64,000 nucleotides of DNA from Donghicola sp041224595 (GCF_041224595.1 NZ_JBGFGN010000162.1:62001-126000), one strand, 5' to 3'. Shown: positions 44,094 to 52,532, numbered from the stretch's first letter. Notes: a model not told the origin generated them from the letters alone. Made by a program: numbers and translations.

Positions 44094-44262
44094 GTTCTTG
44101 GCTCCTAAATTTTTCTACGAACCGGTCCGGCGAGTTCCGAACCTGAATTGTCCTGTCATTGGAATGAGTGTCCTCGTGCTCTGAACTGCGAGTCTCGCAT
44201 AACTGGCCGGTTGGCCGATCAGAACTGAAAACACTTATTACCCTTAACAAAACAGTGCGCGG

Positions 44263-44520
44263 TTATCTGGGCGCGCAAGCCTGACCTTGTGTCGTCTGGA
44301 TCAGCATGGTGCCGACCGGACAGGTCACTGGCAGATACGTGCCCGATGCGATCGGTCCTGGTGCTGCGCTCAGCGGGATGCCTGCAAGAGGCGCGGGGCG
44401 GTCGCCCACATCATACCCGATGAAATCTTCCTGTTGCGTTTCACCCGCCGGATGTTCGGGGGCATTGAAATTTACACAGGCCGAAACAAAAACACAGCCA
44501 ACCAGAACCAAAAAACGCAT
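44263..44520 (-). CDS. Small lipoprotein between sucC and sucD
   Basis: The 85-residue product has a signal sequence and lipobox (VSAC, cysteine at residue 15) and two further cysteines (LPVTCPVG and GQACAPR). It starts 2 bp after sucC on the same strand, so it is translated from the suc message. I do not recognise its family. A lipoprotein here is unexpected in an operon of soluble matrix-type enzymes, as is the one between sdhA and sdhB. Confidence 0.7.
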   Translation of the reverse strand: MRFLVLVGCVFVSACVNFNAPEHPAGETQQEDFIGYDVGDRPAPLAGIPLSAAPGPIASGTYLPVTCPVGTMLIQTTQGQACAPR

Positions 44521-44522
44521 AC

Positions 44523-45716
44523 TTAACCTTTCACTGCTTTAACGATCTTCTCCGCGCCGTCGCTGAGGTTGTCTGCGGCAATCACGTCGAGACCAGAGGT
44601 GTTAATAATCTCTTTACCCTTTTCGACGTTAGTACCTTCGAGGCGAACGACCAGCGGAACTTGCAGGCCAACCTCTTTTACAGCTGCAATTACGCCTTCT
44701 GCGATCACGTCACAGCGCATAATTCCACCAAAGATGTTCACCAGGATACCTTTTACGTTGGGATCCGAGGTGATGATCTTGAACGCTTCGGTGACTTTCT
44801 CTTTGGTGGCGCCGCCGCCAACGTCGAGGAAGTTTGCAGGCTCTGCGCCGTAGAGTTTGATGATGTCCATGGTGGCCATCGCCAGACCCGCACCGTTCAC
44901 CATGCAGCCGATTTCACCGTCCAGAGCGATGTAGTTCAGGTCGTACTTCGACGCTGCCAGCTCTTTGGGGTCTTCTTCGGTTTCGTCGCGCAGGGCTGCA
45001 ACGTCCGCGTGGCGGTAGACAGCGTTGCCGTCAAAGCCCAGCTTGGCGTCCAGAACCTTGAGGTTGCCGTCTTCCATAACGATCAGCGGGTTGATCTCCA
45101 GCATCTCCATGTCCTTCTCGACGAAGGCGGTGTAGAGCTGGCCCATCAGTTTAACGCACTGCTTGACCTGTGCGCCTTCCAGACCCAACGAGAACGCGAT
45201 GCGGCGGCCGTGGTAGGGCTGGTAGCCGGTTGCAGGATCAACAGAGAAGGACAGGATCTTTTCGGGGGTCGACGCGGCGACTTCCTCGATGTCCATGCCG
45301 CCTTCGGTCGAGCAAACGAACGAGATGCGGCTGGTGACGCGGTCAACCAGCAGCGCGAGGTACAGTTCGCGGCTGATGTCCGAGCCATCTTCGATGTAGA
45401 TGCGGTTCACCTGCTTGCCGGCGGGGCCGGTCTGGTGGGTTACCAGAGTGCGGCCGAGCATCTTCTTGGCTTCTTCGGCTGCTTCTTCAACCGACTTGGC
45501 CAGGCGAACACCGCCCTTTTCACCAGCGTCAGCTTCTTTGAAAGTGCCTTTGCCGCGACCACCAGCGTGGATCTGTGCCTTTACAACCCAAAGGGGGCCG
45601 TCAAGCTCACCAGCAGCGGTTTTAGCGTCTTCGGCCTTGAGCACGACGCGGCCGTCGCTGACCGGTGCGCCGTATTCGCGCAGCAGTGCTTTGGCCTGAT
45701 ATTCGTGAATGTTCAT
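44523..45716 (-). CDS. sucC: Succinyl-CoA synthetase, beta subunit
   Basis: SucC binds the nucleotide and succinate. The 397-residue ATP-grasp protein has the normal length and the motifs MNIHEYQAKALL at the start, QIHAGGRGKG (nucleotide) and NIFGGIMRCDVIAEG. ATG 45716 is at MNIHEYQ; an in-frame ATG 15 codons earlier is ignored since homologues begin at MNIHEYQ. A candidate promoter and the GTGATCAC pair lie upstream in the region shared with the glycosyltransferase gene. Confidence 0.97.
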   Translation of the reverse strand: MNIHEYQAKALLREYGAPVSDGRVVLKAEDAKTAAGELDGPLWVVKAQIHAGGRGKGTFKEADAGEKGGVRLAKSVEEAAEEAKKMLGRTLVTHQTGPAGKQVNRIYIEDGSDISRELYLALLVDRVTSRISFVCSTEGGMDIEEVAASTPEKILSFSVDPATGYQPYHGRRIAFSLGLEGAQVKQCVKLMGQLYTAFVEKDMEMLEINPLIVMEDGNLKVLDAKLGFDGNAVYRHADVAALRDETEEDPKELAASKYDLNYIALDGEIGCMVNGAGLAMATMDIIKLYGAEPANFLDVGGGATKEKVTEAFKIITSDPNVKGILVNIFGGIMRCDVIAEGVIAAVKEVGLQVPLVVRLEGTNVEKGKEIINTSGLDVIAADNLSDGAEKIVKAVKG

Positions 45717-45748
45717 GGACCTGTCCCATCTTGCTGAAATTCGGTGTA

Positions 45749-45777
45749 CATATACGCCCATGCGATGAGCGTATTAA
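45749..45777 (-). promoter_or_regulatory. Candidate sucC promoter
   Basis: On the minus strand a TTAATA -35 (45772-45777) and a TATATG -10 (45749-45754) lie 17 bp apart, both matching 4 of 6 consensus bases. The predicted start is near 45742, about 26 bp before sucC. It is a moderate guess. Confidence 0.4.
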
Positions 45778-45824
45778 GGAGTTTTTGCGTGACAGGGTTG
45801 AAAATCGGCATATTTCTGCTTTTT

Positions 45825-45853
45825 GTGATCACAGCTTTTGGGGGTGTGATCAC
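45825..45853. promoter_or_regulatory. Operator-like pair TGTGATCACA, 21 bp apart, upstream of sucC
   Basis: Two copies of the palindrome GTGATCAC at 45825-45832 and 45846-45853, each in TGTGATCACA, have the same 21-bp spacing as the pair upstream of sdhC. They lie about 83-111 bp upstream of the predicted sucC transcription start. The spacing equals two helical turns, so one protein could bind both on one face. The regulator is not identified. Confidence 0.55.
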
Positions 45854-45883
45854 AAGCGTTTCTGGTGTTGCACAAAGATTCGC

Positions 45884-46891
45884 ATGACGTCCGACGCTAA
45901 CATTAGTTGGTCTGTTGTCATGACGGTCAAGGAGCCCGCTCCGTTGGTTATGGCCAATGTGGGGTGGCACCTGTCCCTCGGGGCGGCAGAGGTGCATGTC
46001 TACTTGGACGACCCTGAAGATCAGGTGGCTGATCAACTCATGGTGGTTGATGGGGTCAACGTCATCCGCTGCGATGACGATCACTGGGCCCGGTTGAATG
46101 TCCGCAAAGCCGACGGCCGACAGACGCGTCGCCAAGGGGTTAATGCAACGGATGCTTACCGGCGCACTGCCGCCGACTGGATTATCCATTTGGATGCAGA
46201 CGAGTTTCTGATGCCAGAGCGTCCCGTTAGTCAGCTTATTGCGGAATATGCGCGCAAAGACAGATTTCTGCGGATTCAGCCTTGGGAGCGGACTTATTTG
46301 ACCGCAGCCGCCCCCGTTTCGATCTTTGAAGGCGGCTTTCGCGTGCCGTATCTTGGCAAGCTCCAAAATGACGAAGAGACATTTTGGCGCTCGACGCGGT
46401 TCTTGACCAAGGGTCTGACGGGTCATTCTGTGGGCAAAGCCCTGATGCCGACGCGGCAGGGCTGGCGAATTGGCATTCATTCGCCGAGAGAAGAAACTCG
46501 GCGGTTGCAGGGGGATTACGTGCCAGAGATGGCTTTGCTGCACTTCGATGGGATGACGCCTTTGCATTGGATGCTCAAGGTGTTGCGCTATGCGCATCTG
46601 CCGCGAGAAATGATCGAAGGGATGCTTGGCGGTCACCGGCGCGAGCAGGTTTTGATGGCCAAGCAGAGGGCACAGGCGCCTGGCGGACTGCTGAAGTTTC
46701 ACAACCGGCTCAAGGTCACGGATGGCGGGCTGCGCGCCCGTCTGGAAGCGCGGGACATGTTCGTTGATGCGCCTTTTGAACCGGCGGATCAGCTCGCAGC
46801 ACAACTGGGCTACATGCCCGACCTCTCGGTCGAGGGGTTTGACGCAATGTTGCGCGAGCGGTCGGGCGATCTGCTGGATCGCTTCAAATAA
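45884..46891 (+). CDS. Family 2-like glycosyltransferase
   Basis: The 335-residue product has an N-terminal GT-A nucleotide-sugar domain (WSVVMTVKEPAPLV, LDDPEDQVADQL) and the metal-binding LDADEF (D104, D106), followed by a helical C-terminal domain with many basic residues. It likely adds a sugar to a surface polysaccharide; the acceptor is unknown. Start ATG 45884; no strong ribosome site is seen, and ATG 45920 is an alternative. It sits between sucC and mdh on the opposite strand, separating genes that are adjacent in related bacteria. Confidence 0.75.
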   Translation: MTSDANISWSVVMTVKEPAPLVMANVGWHLSLGAAEVHVYLDDPEDQVADQLMVVDGVNVIRCDDDHWARLNVRKADGRQTRRQGVNATDAYRRTAADWIIHLDADEFLMPERPVSQLIAEYARKDRFLRIQPWERTYLTAAAPVSIFEGGFRVPYLGKLQNDEETFWRSTRFLTKGLTGHSVGKALMPTRQGWRIGIHSPREETRRLQGDYVPEMALLHFDGMTPLHWMLKVLRYAHLPREMIEGMLGGHRREQVLMAKQRAQAPGGLLKFHNRLKVTDGGLRARLEARDMFVDAPFEPADQLAAQLGYMPDLSVEGFDAMLRERSGDLLDRFK

Positions 46892-46919
46892 AAAACGCGC
46901 GCCGATGAAGGCGCGCGTT
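46888..46919 (-). terminator. Bidirectional terminator between the glycosyltransferase and mdh genes
   Basis: AACGCGCGCC (46894-46903) pairs perfectly with GGCGCGCGTT (46910-46919), with a 6-base loop. On the minus strand TTTTTTA follows, a strong end for mdh; on the plus strand only TTCC follows. The hairpin starts 3 bp after the glycosyltransferase stop. Confidence 0.85.
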
Positions 46920-46944
46920 CCAAAACGTCAAACCGTTGTGGCGA

Positions 46945-47907
46945 TTATGCCAGCGAGGGGTCGATCTCTTTGCATGCAGCAACGAGGCCTTTGACCGCGT
47001 CGACCGACTTGTCGAACATGGCCTGCTCGTCTTTGGACAGCTTGATGTCGACGACTTTTTCGATGCCGTTTTCACCGATGATGGTGGGAACGCCAACGTA
47101 GAAGCCTTCGAGGCCGAACGCACCATCAACGTAGGCCGCGCAGGGCAACAGACGTTTCTGGTCTTTCAGGTAGGCTTCGGCCATTTCGATCGCCGAGGTC
47201 GCAGGCGCGTAGAACGCCGAGCCGTTGCCTAGGTACTTCACGATTTCTGCGCCGCCATCACGGGTGCGCTGAACGATCGCTTCCAGTTTCTCTGCAGTGG
47301 TCCAGCCCATGTCTACCAGATCGGGCAGCGGGATACCGGCTACTGTCGAGTAGCGGGTCAGCGGAACCATGGTGTCGCCGTGGCCACCCAGAACGAACGC
47401 GGTCACGTCGCGCATGGAGACGTTGAACTCGAGGCTCAGGAAGTGACGGAAGCGTGCCGAGTCCAGAACGCCGGCCATGCCGCAGACTTTCTCTGCGGGC
47501 AGACCCGAGAACTGCTGCAGGGCCCAGACCATCGCGTCGAGCGGGTTGGTGATGCAGATGACGAATGCGTTGGGTGCGTGGGCCTTGATGCCTTCGCCGA
47601 CCGATTTCATCACCTTCAGGTTGATTCCCAGCAGGTCGTCGCGGCTCATGCCGGGCTTGCGGGGGACACCTGCGGTTACGATGCAAACATCTGCGCCAGC
47701 AATGTCGGCGTAGTCCTGAGTGCCCTTCAGTGCGGCGTCAAAGCCAGCAACGGGGCCGGATTCTGCGAGGTCGAGCGCCTTGCCCTGGGGGGTGCCTTCC
47801 GCGATGTCGAACAGAACGACGTCGCCGAGTTCTTTCATTGCTGCCAGGTGTGCAAGGGTGCCGCCGATCTGACCTGCGCCGATAAGGGCAATCTTGGGTC
47901 GAGCCAT
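46945..47907 (-). CDS. mdh: Malate dehydrogenase
   Basis: Mdh oxidises malate to oxaloacetate with NAD. The 320-residue product has the usual length for the LDH-like alphaproteobacterial form, the NAD motif GAGQIGGTLAHL, GVPRKPGMSRDDLLGIN, the arginine in the substrate site and the catalytic VLGGHGDTMVPLTRY. ATG 47907, at MARPKIAL, follows CCGGAG at normal spacing; an ATG three codons earlier sits right on that site. It is divergent from the TSUP gene. Confidence 0.97.
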   Translation of the reverse strand: MARPKIALIGAGQIGGTLAHLAAMKELGDVVLFDIAEGTPQGKALDLAESGPVAGFDAALKGTQDYADIAGADVCIVTAGVPRKPGMSRDDLLGINLKVMKSVGEGIKAHAPNAFVICITNPLDAMVWALQQFSGLPAEKVCGMAGVLDSARFRHFLSLEFNVSMRDVTAFVLGGHGDTMVPLTRYSTVAGIPLPDLVDMGWTTAEKLEAIVQRTRDGGAEIVKYLGNGSAFYAPATSAIEMAEAYLKDQKRLLPCAAYVDGAFGLEGFYVGVPTIIGENGIEKVVDIKLSKDEQAMFDKSVDAVKGLVAACKEIDPSLA

Positions 47908-48068
47908 GGATTTCATCTCCGGGTCGGTTGAAATTGGGCTTTTGGGTAGTGCTTTGTTTGCGTCCGCGCAAGTGTGCTGCGACGCGGCACAGGGAAATCA
48001 GCAGCTTATGTGAACGCTAACCCTATGCTAAAGCCCTATTTGTATGCATTTTTTTGAAAGGAATTTTC

Positions 48069-48824
48069 GTGATCGATTTTAGTCTTGTCTTTTTTGCGAT
48101 CACGATCCCGGCCGTGATTTTTGCTGGAATAACAAAGGCGGGCTTCGGGTCGGGGGCGTCATTTGCCTCTGCTTCGATTCTGGCATTGCTGCTTGAACCC
48201 GGTATCGCGCTGGGGATCATGCTGCCGCTTTTGATGTTGATGGATGTATTTTCGCTGCGCCCGTACTGGCGGCGCTGGAACGGGCGAGATGCCGTGCGGA
48301 TCATTATCGGGGCCGCGCCCGGTGTGGCGCTGGGAGCCTATCTCTATGATCTAGCGAATCCGGATGTTTTCCGTCTGCTGATCGGCGGAATCTCTATCGC
48401 ATTCGTTGTATGGGCGGTTGCGCGAGCCAAGGGTTGGCTAACAGTTTCGGGCGAGCCATTGGGCGTTGGTTGGGGCGCATTTTCGGGTATGATGGCAGGG
48501 TTTACCAGCTTTGTCAGTCATGCGGGCGGCCCTCCGGTGGCTGTGTATTTGCTGCGTCAGGGCATGGACAAAACGACGTTCCAAGCGACCACGATCATCG
48601 CATTCTGGGCCATCAACCTGATGAAGTTCATTCCCTACTTCGCTTTGGGAATCTTCTCTCAGCAGACCTTTCTCGCGGATTTATTCCTTGCGCCGTTTGC
48701 TGTGCTTGGCGTCTACTTGGGTGTGAAGGCGCATCACCTCGTGCCTGAAAAGCCCTTTTTCATCTTCACCTATGTTGCGCTCACGTTGACCGGCGCCAAG
48801 CTGATCTTTGACGCATTGTCCTAA
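48069..48824 (+). CDS. TSUP family transporter (TauE/SafE-like)
   Basis: The 251-residue product has seven to eight membrane helices and the TSUP layout, with SHAGGPPVAVYLLRQG in the conserved second repeat. The family exports sulfite, sulfoacetate or related anions; the substrate here is unknown. The start is GTG 48069, with AAAGGA at 48056-48061; the ORF extends five codons upstream but without a ribosome site. It is divergent from mdh and lies before mcl2. Confidence 0.85.
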   Translation: MIDFSLVFFAITIPAVIFAGITKAGFGSGASFASASILALLLEPGIALGIMLPLLMLMDVFSLRPYWRRWNGRDAVRIIIGAAPGVALGAYLYDLANPDVFRLLIGGISIAFVVWAVARAKGWLTVSGEPLGVGWGAFSGMMAGFTSFVSHAGGPPVAVYLLRQGMDKTTFQATTIIAFWAINLMKFIPYFALGIFSQQTFLADLFLAPFAVLGVYLGVKAHHLVPEKPFFIFTYVALTLTGAKLIFDALS

Positions 48825-48911
48825 AGTATTCTGCGTTGCGGCAAGATTTGGCTTGAAATAGTCGGTCGGAAATGTATCCATCCGCGCAACTTTATTGCGA
48901 GGAGATTAGCG

Positions 48912-49769
48912 ATGGACGCGACCACACGGCCCACCCGCTCGGTACTATACATCCCCGGCTCCAAAGAGCGCGCTCTGGAGAAGGCAAAGACTCTGCCTGT
49001 CGACGCGATCATCTTTGACCTCGAAGACGCGGTCGCGATCGACGAGAAAGTCGGCGCCCGTGACACCCTGAAGACCGCTCTGGCCGAGGGCGATTACGGC
49101 AACCGCCTGAAGATTGTTCGCATCAACGGTCTGGACACTGAATGGGGCGAAGACGATGCCCGCGCGGTGGCAGACATGAACTGCGATGCGGTGCTGCTCC
49201 CCAAGGTCGATGGCCCCGCGCAGCTGGATGCTCTGGCGGCTCTGGTCGGCGACAAGCCTTTGTGGGCGATGATGGAGACCTGCGCTGGCATGTTGAACGC
49301 CAATGCAATCGCGGCGCATCCGCAGCTCAAGGGCTTTATCATGGGCACAAACGATCTGGCCAAAGAGCTGAACATGCGGTTCCGCGCGGACCGTTTGCCA
49401 CTGATCACCAGCCTGCAGCTGTGTCTGCTGGCGGCCAAGGCGAATGGCGTGATCGTTGTGGACGGTGTCTATAACGCGTTCAAAGACGACGAAGGTCTGA
49501 AGGCTGAATGCGAGCAAGGCCGTGACATGGGCTTTGACGGCAAGACACTGATCCACCCCGCACAGGTCGCGGTCTGCAACGAAGCGTTTGCCCCATCTGA
49601 GGCCGAGGTTGATCTGGCCAAACGTCAAATTGCGGCGTTTGAACAGGCAGAAGCCGAAGGGCAGGGCGTTGCCGTGGTCGATGGCAAGATCGTCGAGAAC
49701 CTTCACATTGTCACTGCAAAGAAAATTCTGGCACAAGCGGAGGCAATTGAAGCTCTAGCCGCGGAGTAA
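48912..49769 (+). CDS. mcl2: CitE-like malyl-CoA lyase/thioesterase (Mcl2 type)
   Basis: The 285-residue product has the CitE/malyl-CoA lyase fold: SVLYIPGSKERALEKA, IIFDLEDAVA with the metal-ligand Glu and Asp, LLPKVDGPAQLD, WAMMETCAGMLNANAIA and GTNDLAKEL. In Rhodobacter sphaeroides the gene next to mch and sdh is the (3S)-malyl-CoA thioesterase Mcl2, a paralogue of the longer lyase Mcl1; synteny and shorter length support Mcl2 here. Which activity it has cannot be fixed by sight. ATG 48912 follows GAGGAG. It begins the mcl2-nnrU-DUF1737-mch operon. Confidence 0.85.
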   Translation: MDATTRPTRSVLYIPGSKERALEKAKTLPVDAIIFDLEDAVAIDEKVGARDTLKTALAEGDYGNRLKIVRINGLDTEWGEDDARAVADMNCDAVLLPKVDGPAQLDALAALVGDKPLWAMMETCAGMLNANAIAAHPQLKGFIMGTNDLAKELNMRFRADRLPLITSLQLCLLAAKANGVIVVDGVYNAFKDDEGLKAECEQGRDMGFDGKTLIHPAQVAVCNEAFAPSEAEVDLAKRQIAAFEQAEAEGQGVAVVDGKIVENLHIVTAKKILAQAEAIEALAAE

Positions 49770-49775
49770 GCCAGA

Positions 49776-50327
49776 ATGCTTATCCTGATCCTCGGTCTCC
49801 TGCTCTGGGCAGGGGGCCACTATTACAAGCGAATTCTACCCGCCATCCATGAACAGATGGGGCAAAAGGCCAAGGGCCTGTCGACCCTGCTGATTGTTCT
49901 GGGCCTTGCCTTGATGATCGTCGGCTACCGCAATGCCGCGTTTGTCAATGTTTGGTACCCGCCGATGTGGACCGTCCACCTGAATAACTTGCTTATGCTG
50001 GTTGCGGTGTTCGTGTTCGGCACGGCGCACACCACGGGCCGACTGCGTGGTTGGACCCGCCACCCGATGCTGATCTCGGTCAAAATCTGGGCGGTGGCGC
50101 ATTTACTTGTGAACGGGGATCTGGCCTCGATCATCCTGTTTGGCGGGATGCTGCTGTGGGCGGGCATGCAGGTCATGCTGATCAACCGTGCTGAGCCCGA
50201 GTGGGAACGCCCCGAAAAGGGCTCTGCCAAAAAGGACATCCTTTTGGTGGTCATCACCTTGGTTGCGTTCGGCGCGATCACTGGCATTCATATGGCCTTG
50301 GGCGTCTCGCCCTTCCCACAAGGATAA
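49776..50327 (+). CDS. NnrU family membrane protein
   Basis: The 183-residue product has five to six hydrophobic helices and the NnrU pattern (WAGGHYYKRILPAIHEQMG near the start, then FVFGTAHTTGRLRGWTRHP). NnrU was named in denitrifiers, where it is linked to nitric oxide use; members are common in non-denitrifying alphaproteobacteria, and the function is not settled. It lies 6 bp after mcl2 and shares the operon with mch, so its role here may be unrelated to denitrification. Confidence 0.85.
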   Translation: MLILILGLLLWAGGHYYKRILPAIHEQMGQKAKGLSTLLIVLGLALMIVGYRNAAFVNVWYPPMWTVHLNNLLMLVAVFVFGTAHTTGRLRGWTRHPMLISVKIWAVAHLLVNGDLASIILFGGMLLWAGMQVMLINRAEPEWERPEKGSAKKDILLVVITLVAFGAITGIHMALGVSPFPQG

Positions 50328-50332
50328 GACTG

Positions 50333-50539
50333 ATGAGCAAAATCTATCGTTTTTTGACCGAGGACGACACCTCGGCCTTTTGCCACAAGGTATCTCTGGC
50401 CCTGTCCAAGGGCTGGGTGCTGGAGGGCAGCCCGACTTATGCGTTTGACCAGTCCACCGGCAAAATGCGGTGCGGTCAGGCGGTCACCAAAGAGATCGCG
50501 GGTGAATACACCCCCGACATGAAACTCGGAGAGCAATGA
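50333..50539 (+). CDS. DUF1737 family small protein
   Basis: The 68-residue product matches DUF1737 (YRFLTEDDTSAFCHKVSLAL, GWVLEGSPTYAFD), a small alpha-beta family of unknown function. ATG 50333 follows AAGGA; the reading frame runs further back without a ribosome site. It sits between nnrU (5 bp) and mch (1 bp), so it is part of the operon. Confidence 0.8.
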   Translation: MSKIYRFLTEDDTSAFCHKVSLALSKGWVLEGSPTYAFDQSTGKMRCGQAVTKEIAGEYTPDMKLGEQ

Positions 50540-50540
50540 C

Positions 50541-51572
50541 ATGAGCAAGACCAACGCGGGACGTTTCTTTGAAGATTATGCAGTGGGCCAAGTAATTGAC
50601 CACGCGGTTCCGCGGACGGTCTCGGGCGGGGAGCGGGCGCTGTACCACGCGCTCTATCCTGCCCGTCATGCGCTGTATTCGTCGGACGCCTTTGCGCAGG
50701 CCAGCGGCCTGCCCAAATCGCCGATGGATGATCTGATCGCATTTCACACCGTGTTCGGCAAAACCGTGCCCGATGTGTCGCTAAACGCGGTCGCGAACCT
50801 TGGCTATGCCGAGGGCCGTTTCCTGAAGCCGGTCTATGAGGGCGACACCCTGCGCTCGCGTAGCGAAGTGATCGGGGTCAAAGAGAACTCGAACGGCAAG
50901 ACCGGCGTGGTCTATGTGCGGACCCAAGGTCTGAACCAGAACGACGAAGTGGTCATGGAATATGTCCGCTGGGTGATGGTCCGCAAACGCGACGTCACCG
51001 CGCCTGCGCCGGATGCAGTTGTGCCCGATCTGAAAAAGGTGCTGGCGGTCGAGGATCTGGTGATCCCCGAGGGGTTGGATTTCACCAACTATGACTTCAC
51101 CTTGGCTGGGGAAGAGCATCGCTGGGCCGATTACGAAGTGGGCGAGAAGATCGACCACGTGGACGGCGTGACCATCGAAGAAGCCGAGCATATGCTAGCG
51201 ACCCGTCTGTGGCAGAACACCGCGAAGGTTCACTTCGATGCAACCTTCCGCGAAGATGGCAAGCGTCTGATCTACGGCGGTCACGTGATCTCGATGGCGC
51301 GTGCACTGTCGTTTAACGGATTGGCCAACGCGCAGATGATCGCGGGGATCAACGGCGGTGCACACGCTAACCCGTGCTTTGCGGGGGACACTGTGAAGTG
51401 CTGGACCGAGGTCTTGGATAAGGCCGAAACCAGTGCCCTCGGCGTTGGCGCATTGCGTCTGCGTCTGGTCGCGACAAAGGGCGGCGAACCGTTCAACCTG
51501 AAGGGTGAGAACGGGAAATACCTGAGTGAAGTACTCTTGGATCTGGACTACTGGGTTCTGATTCCCTGTTAA
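50541..51572 (+). CDS. mch: Mesaconyl-CoA hydratase (beta-methylmalyl-CoA dehydratase)
   Basis: Mch interconverts mesaconyl-C1-CoA and beta-methylmalyl-CoA in the ethylmalonyl-CoA pathway. The 343-residue product has two MaoC-like hotdog domains (residues about 10-150 and 180-330), and long conserved segments (RTVSGGERALYHALYPAR, EHRWADYEVGEKIDHVDG) fit this family. ATG 50541 follows CGGAGAG. Its position after mcl2-nnrU-DUF1737 and before sdhC matches the gene order known from Rhodobacter sphaeroides. Confidence 0.93.
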   Translation: MSKTNAGRFFEDYAVGQVIDHAVPRTVSGGERALYHALYPARHALYSSDAFAQASGLPKSPMDDLIAFHTVFGKTVPDVSLNAVANLGYAEGRFLKPVYEGDTLRSRSEVIGVKENSNGKTGVVYVRTQGLNQNDEVVMEYVRWVMVRKRDVTAPAPDAVVPDLKKVLAVEDLVIPEGLDFTNYDFTLAGEEHRWADYEVGEKIDHVDGVTIEEAEHMLATRLWQNTAKVHFDATFREDGKRLIYGGHVISMARALSFNGLANAQMIAGINGGAHANPCFAGDTVKCWTEVLDKAETSALGVGALRLRLVATKGGEPFNLKGENGKYLSEVLLDLDYWVLIPC

Positions 51573-51581
51573 CGCTAAAAC

Positions 51582-51610
51582 GTGATCACACTTATTAACG
51601 GTGTGATCAC
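51582..51610. promoter_or_regulatory. Operator-like pair GTGATCAC, 21 bp apart, upstream of sdhC
   Basis: GTGATCAC occurs at 51582-51589 and 51603-51610. Together with flanks AAACGTGATCACAC and GTGTGATCACGTTT they form a perfect 14-bp inverted repeat with a 9-bp centre. The spacing equals that of the sucC pair. No T tract follows, so it is not a terminator of mch. It lies about 93-121 bp upstream of the predicted sdhC start point. Confidence 0.55.
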
Positions 51611-51668
51611 GTTTCAAAAAAATATGACAGATTCACGGTAAAATGCTGCCCTGCGGCACGTTGGAGCC

Positions 51669-51696
51669 GTGACAGATCGCGAAAATCAGCTATCAC
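51669..51696 (+). promoter_or_regulatory. Candidate sdhC promoter
   Basis: GTGACA (51669-51674, 5 of 6 matches) and TATCAC (51691-51696, 4 of 6) are 16 bp apart. The expected start is near 51703, leaving a leader of about 50 bases that contains the hairpin CGCGGC with GCCGCG (51711-51735) just before the ribosome site GAAAGGA. Confidence 0.45.
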
Positions 51697-51753
51697 TCTG
51701 CGCGAGGCACCGCGGCTGCTTGGGAGTCTGCCGCGCAACCGAAAGGAACACAT

Positions 51754-52146
51754 ATGGCTGATGTGAATCGGGGCAACCGCCCGCTCTCACCGCACCTGAC
51801 GATCTATCGCTTGCCGATTACTGCGATTACGTCGATCCTGACCCGTATCACCGGAAACGCCCTGCTGGTTGCAGCACTGATGACCGTTTGGTGGTTTCTG
51901 GCGGCCGCGTCGGGCCCTGAATACTACGACTTTGCCAACGCTGTGATCACCAGCTGGTTTGGCGATCTGGTTATGGCGCTGTCCGTTCTGGGCCTGTGGT
52001 ACCACACGCTGGCAGGCGTCCGTCACCTGATCTGGGATCAGGTCATCGCTCTGGACATCAAAACCGCCGAAAGCCTGAGCTGGATTGTCATCATCGGATC
52101 CGTCGCACTGACCGTGCTGACTTGGATCATCATGCTGATCGCATAA
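51754..52146 (+). CDS. sdhC: Succinate dehydrogenase, cytochrome b556 subunit
   Basis: SdhC anchors complex II in the membrane and helps bind ubiquinone and haem b. The 130-residue product has three membrane helices. In the N-terminal signature the residues are RPLSPHLTIY and SILTRITG, where the usual histidine of SxxHRxT is replaced by threonine (T30). The haem-ligand H84 is kept in LWYHTLAGVRHL. sdhD follows after 14 bp. Confidence 0.95.
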   Translation: MADVNRGNRPLSPHLTIYRLPITAITSILTRITGNALLVAALMTVWWFLAAASGPEYYDFANAVITSWFGDLVMALSVLGLWYHTLAGVRHLIWDQVIALDIKTAESLSWIVIIGSVALTVLTWIIMLIA

Positions 52147-52160
52147 GAGGAGAGAGTCTG

Positions 52161-52532
52161 ATGGCATATCTTACCCCCCGCAAGCGCGCGACTGGCATGG
52201 GCTCGGCAAAGTCGGGCGTCGCACATTTCTGGAACATGAAGGTCAGCTCGATCGGTCTTCTGATCCTTGTGCCCCTGTTTGTTTTCACCTTTGGTCCGGC
52301 ACTGGGCAGCAGCTACGAGGAAATGGTTGCGTATTACCAGCATCCGTTCCCCGCGATCATTGCGATCCTGACCCTTGGTGTTGGTTTCATGCACTTTAAG
52401 AACGGTTTTCAGGTTTTGATCGAAGACTATGTTCACGGTGCTGCCGGCCAGTACTCGATCATCGCTATGAACTGCCTGTGCTACGCCGCTGCGGCAACCG
52501 GCATCTTCTCGATCATCCGCATCGCACTTTAA
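52161..52532 (+). CDS. sdhD: Succinate dehydrogenase, hydrophobic membrane anchor
   Basis: SdhD forms the second half of the quinone and haem site of complex II. The 123-residue product has three membrane helices and conserved HFKNGFQVLIEDYVH, with haem-facing histidine and the DY pair near the quinone site. ATG 52161 follows AGAGGAGAG. It is cotranscribed with sdhC and sdhA. Confidence 0.95.
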   Translation: MAYLTPRKRATGMGSAKSGVAHFWNMKVSSIGLLILVPLFVFTFGPALGSSYEEMVAYYQHPFPAIIAILTLGVGFMHFKNGFQVLIEDYVHGAAGQYSIIAMNCLCYAAAATGIFSIIRIAL

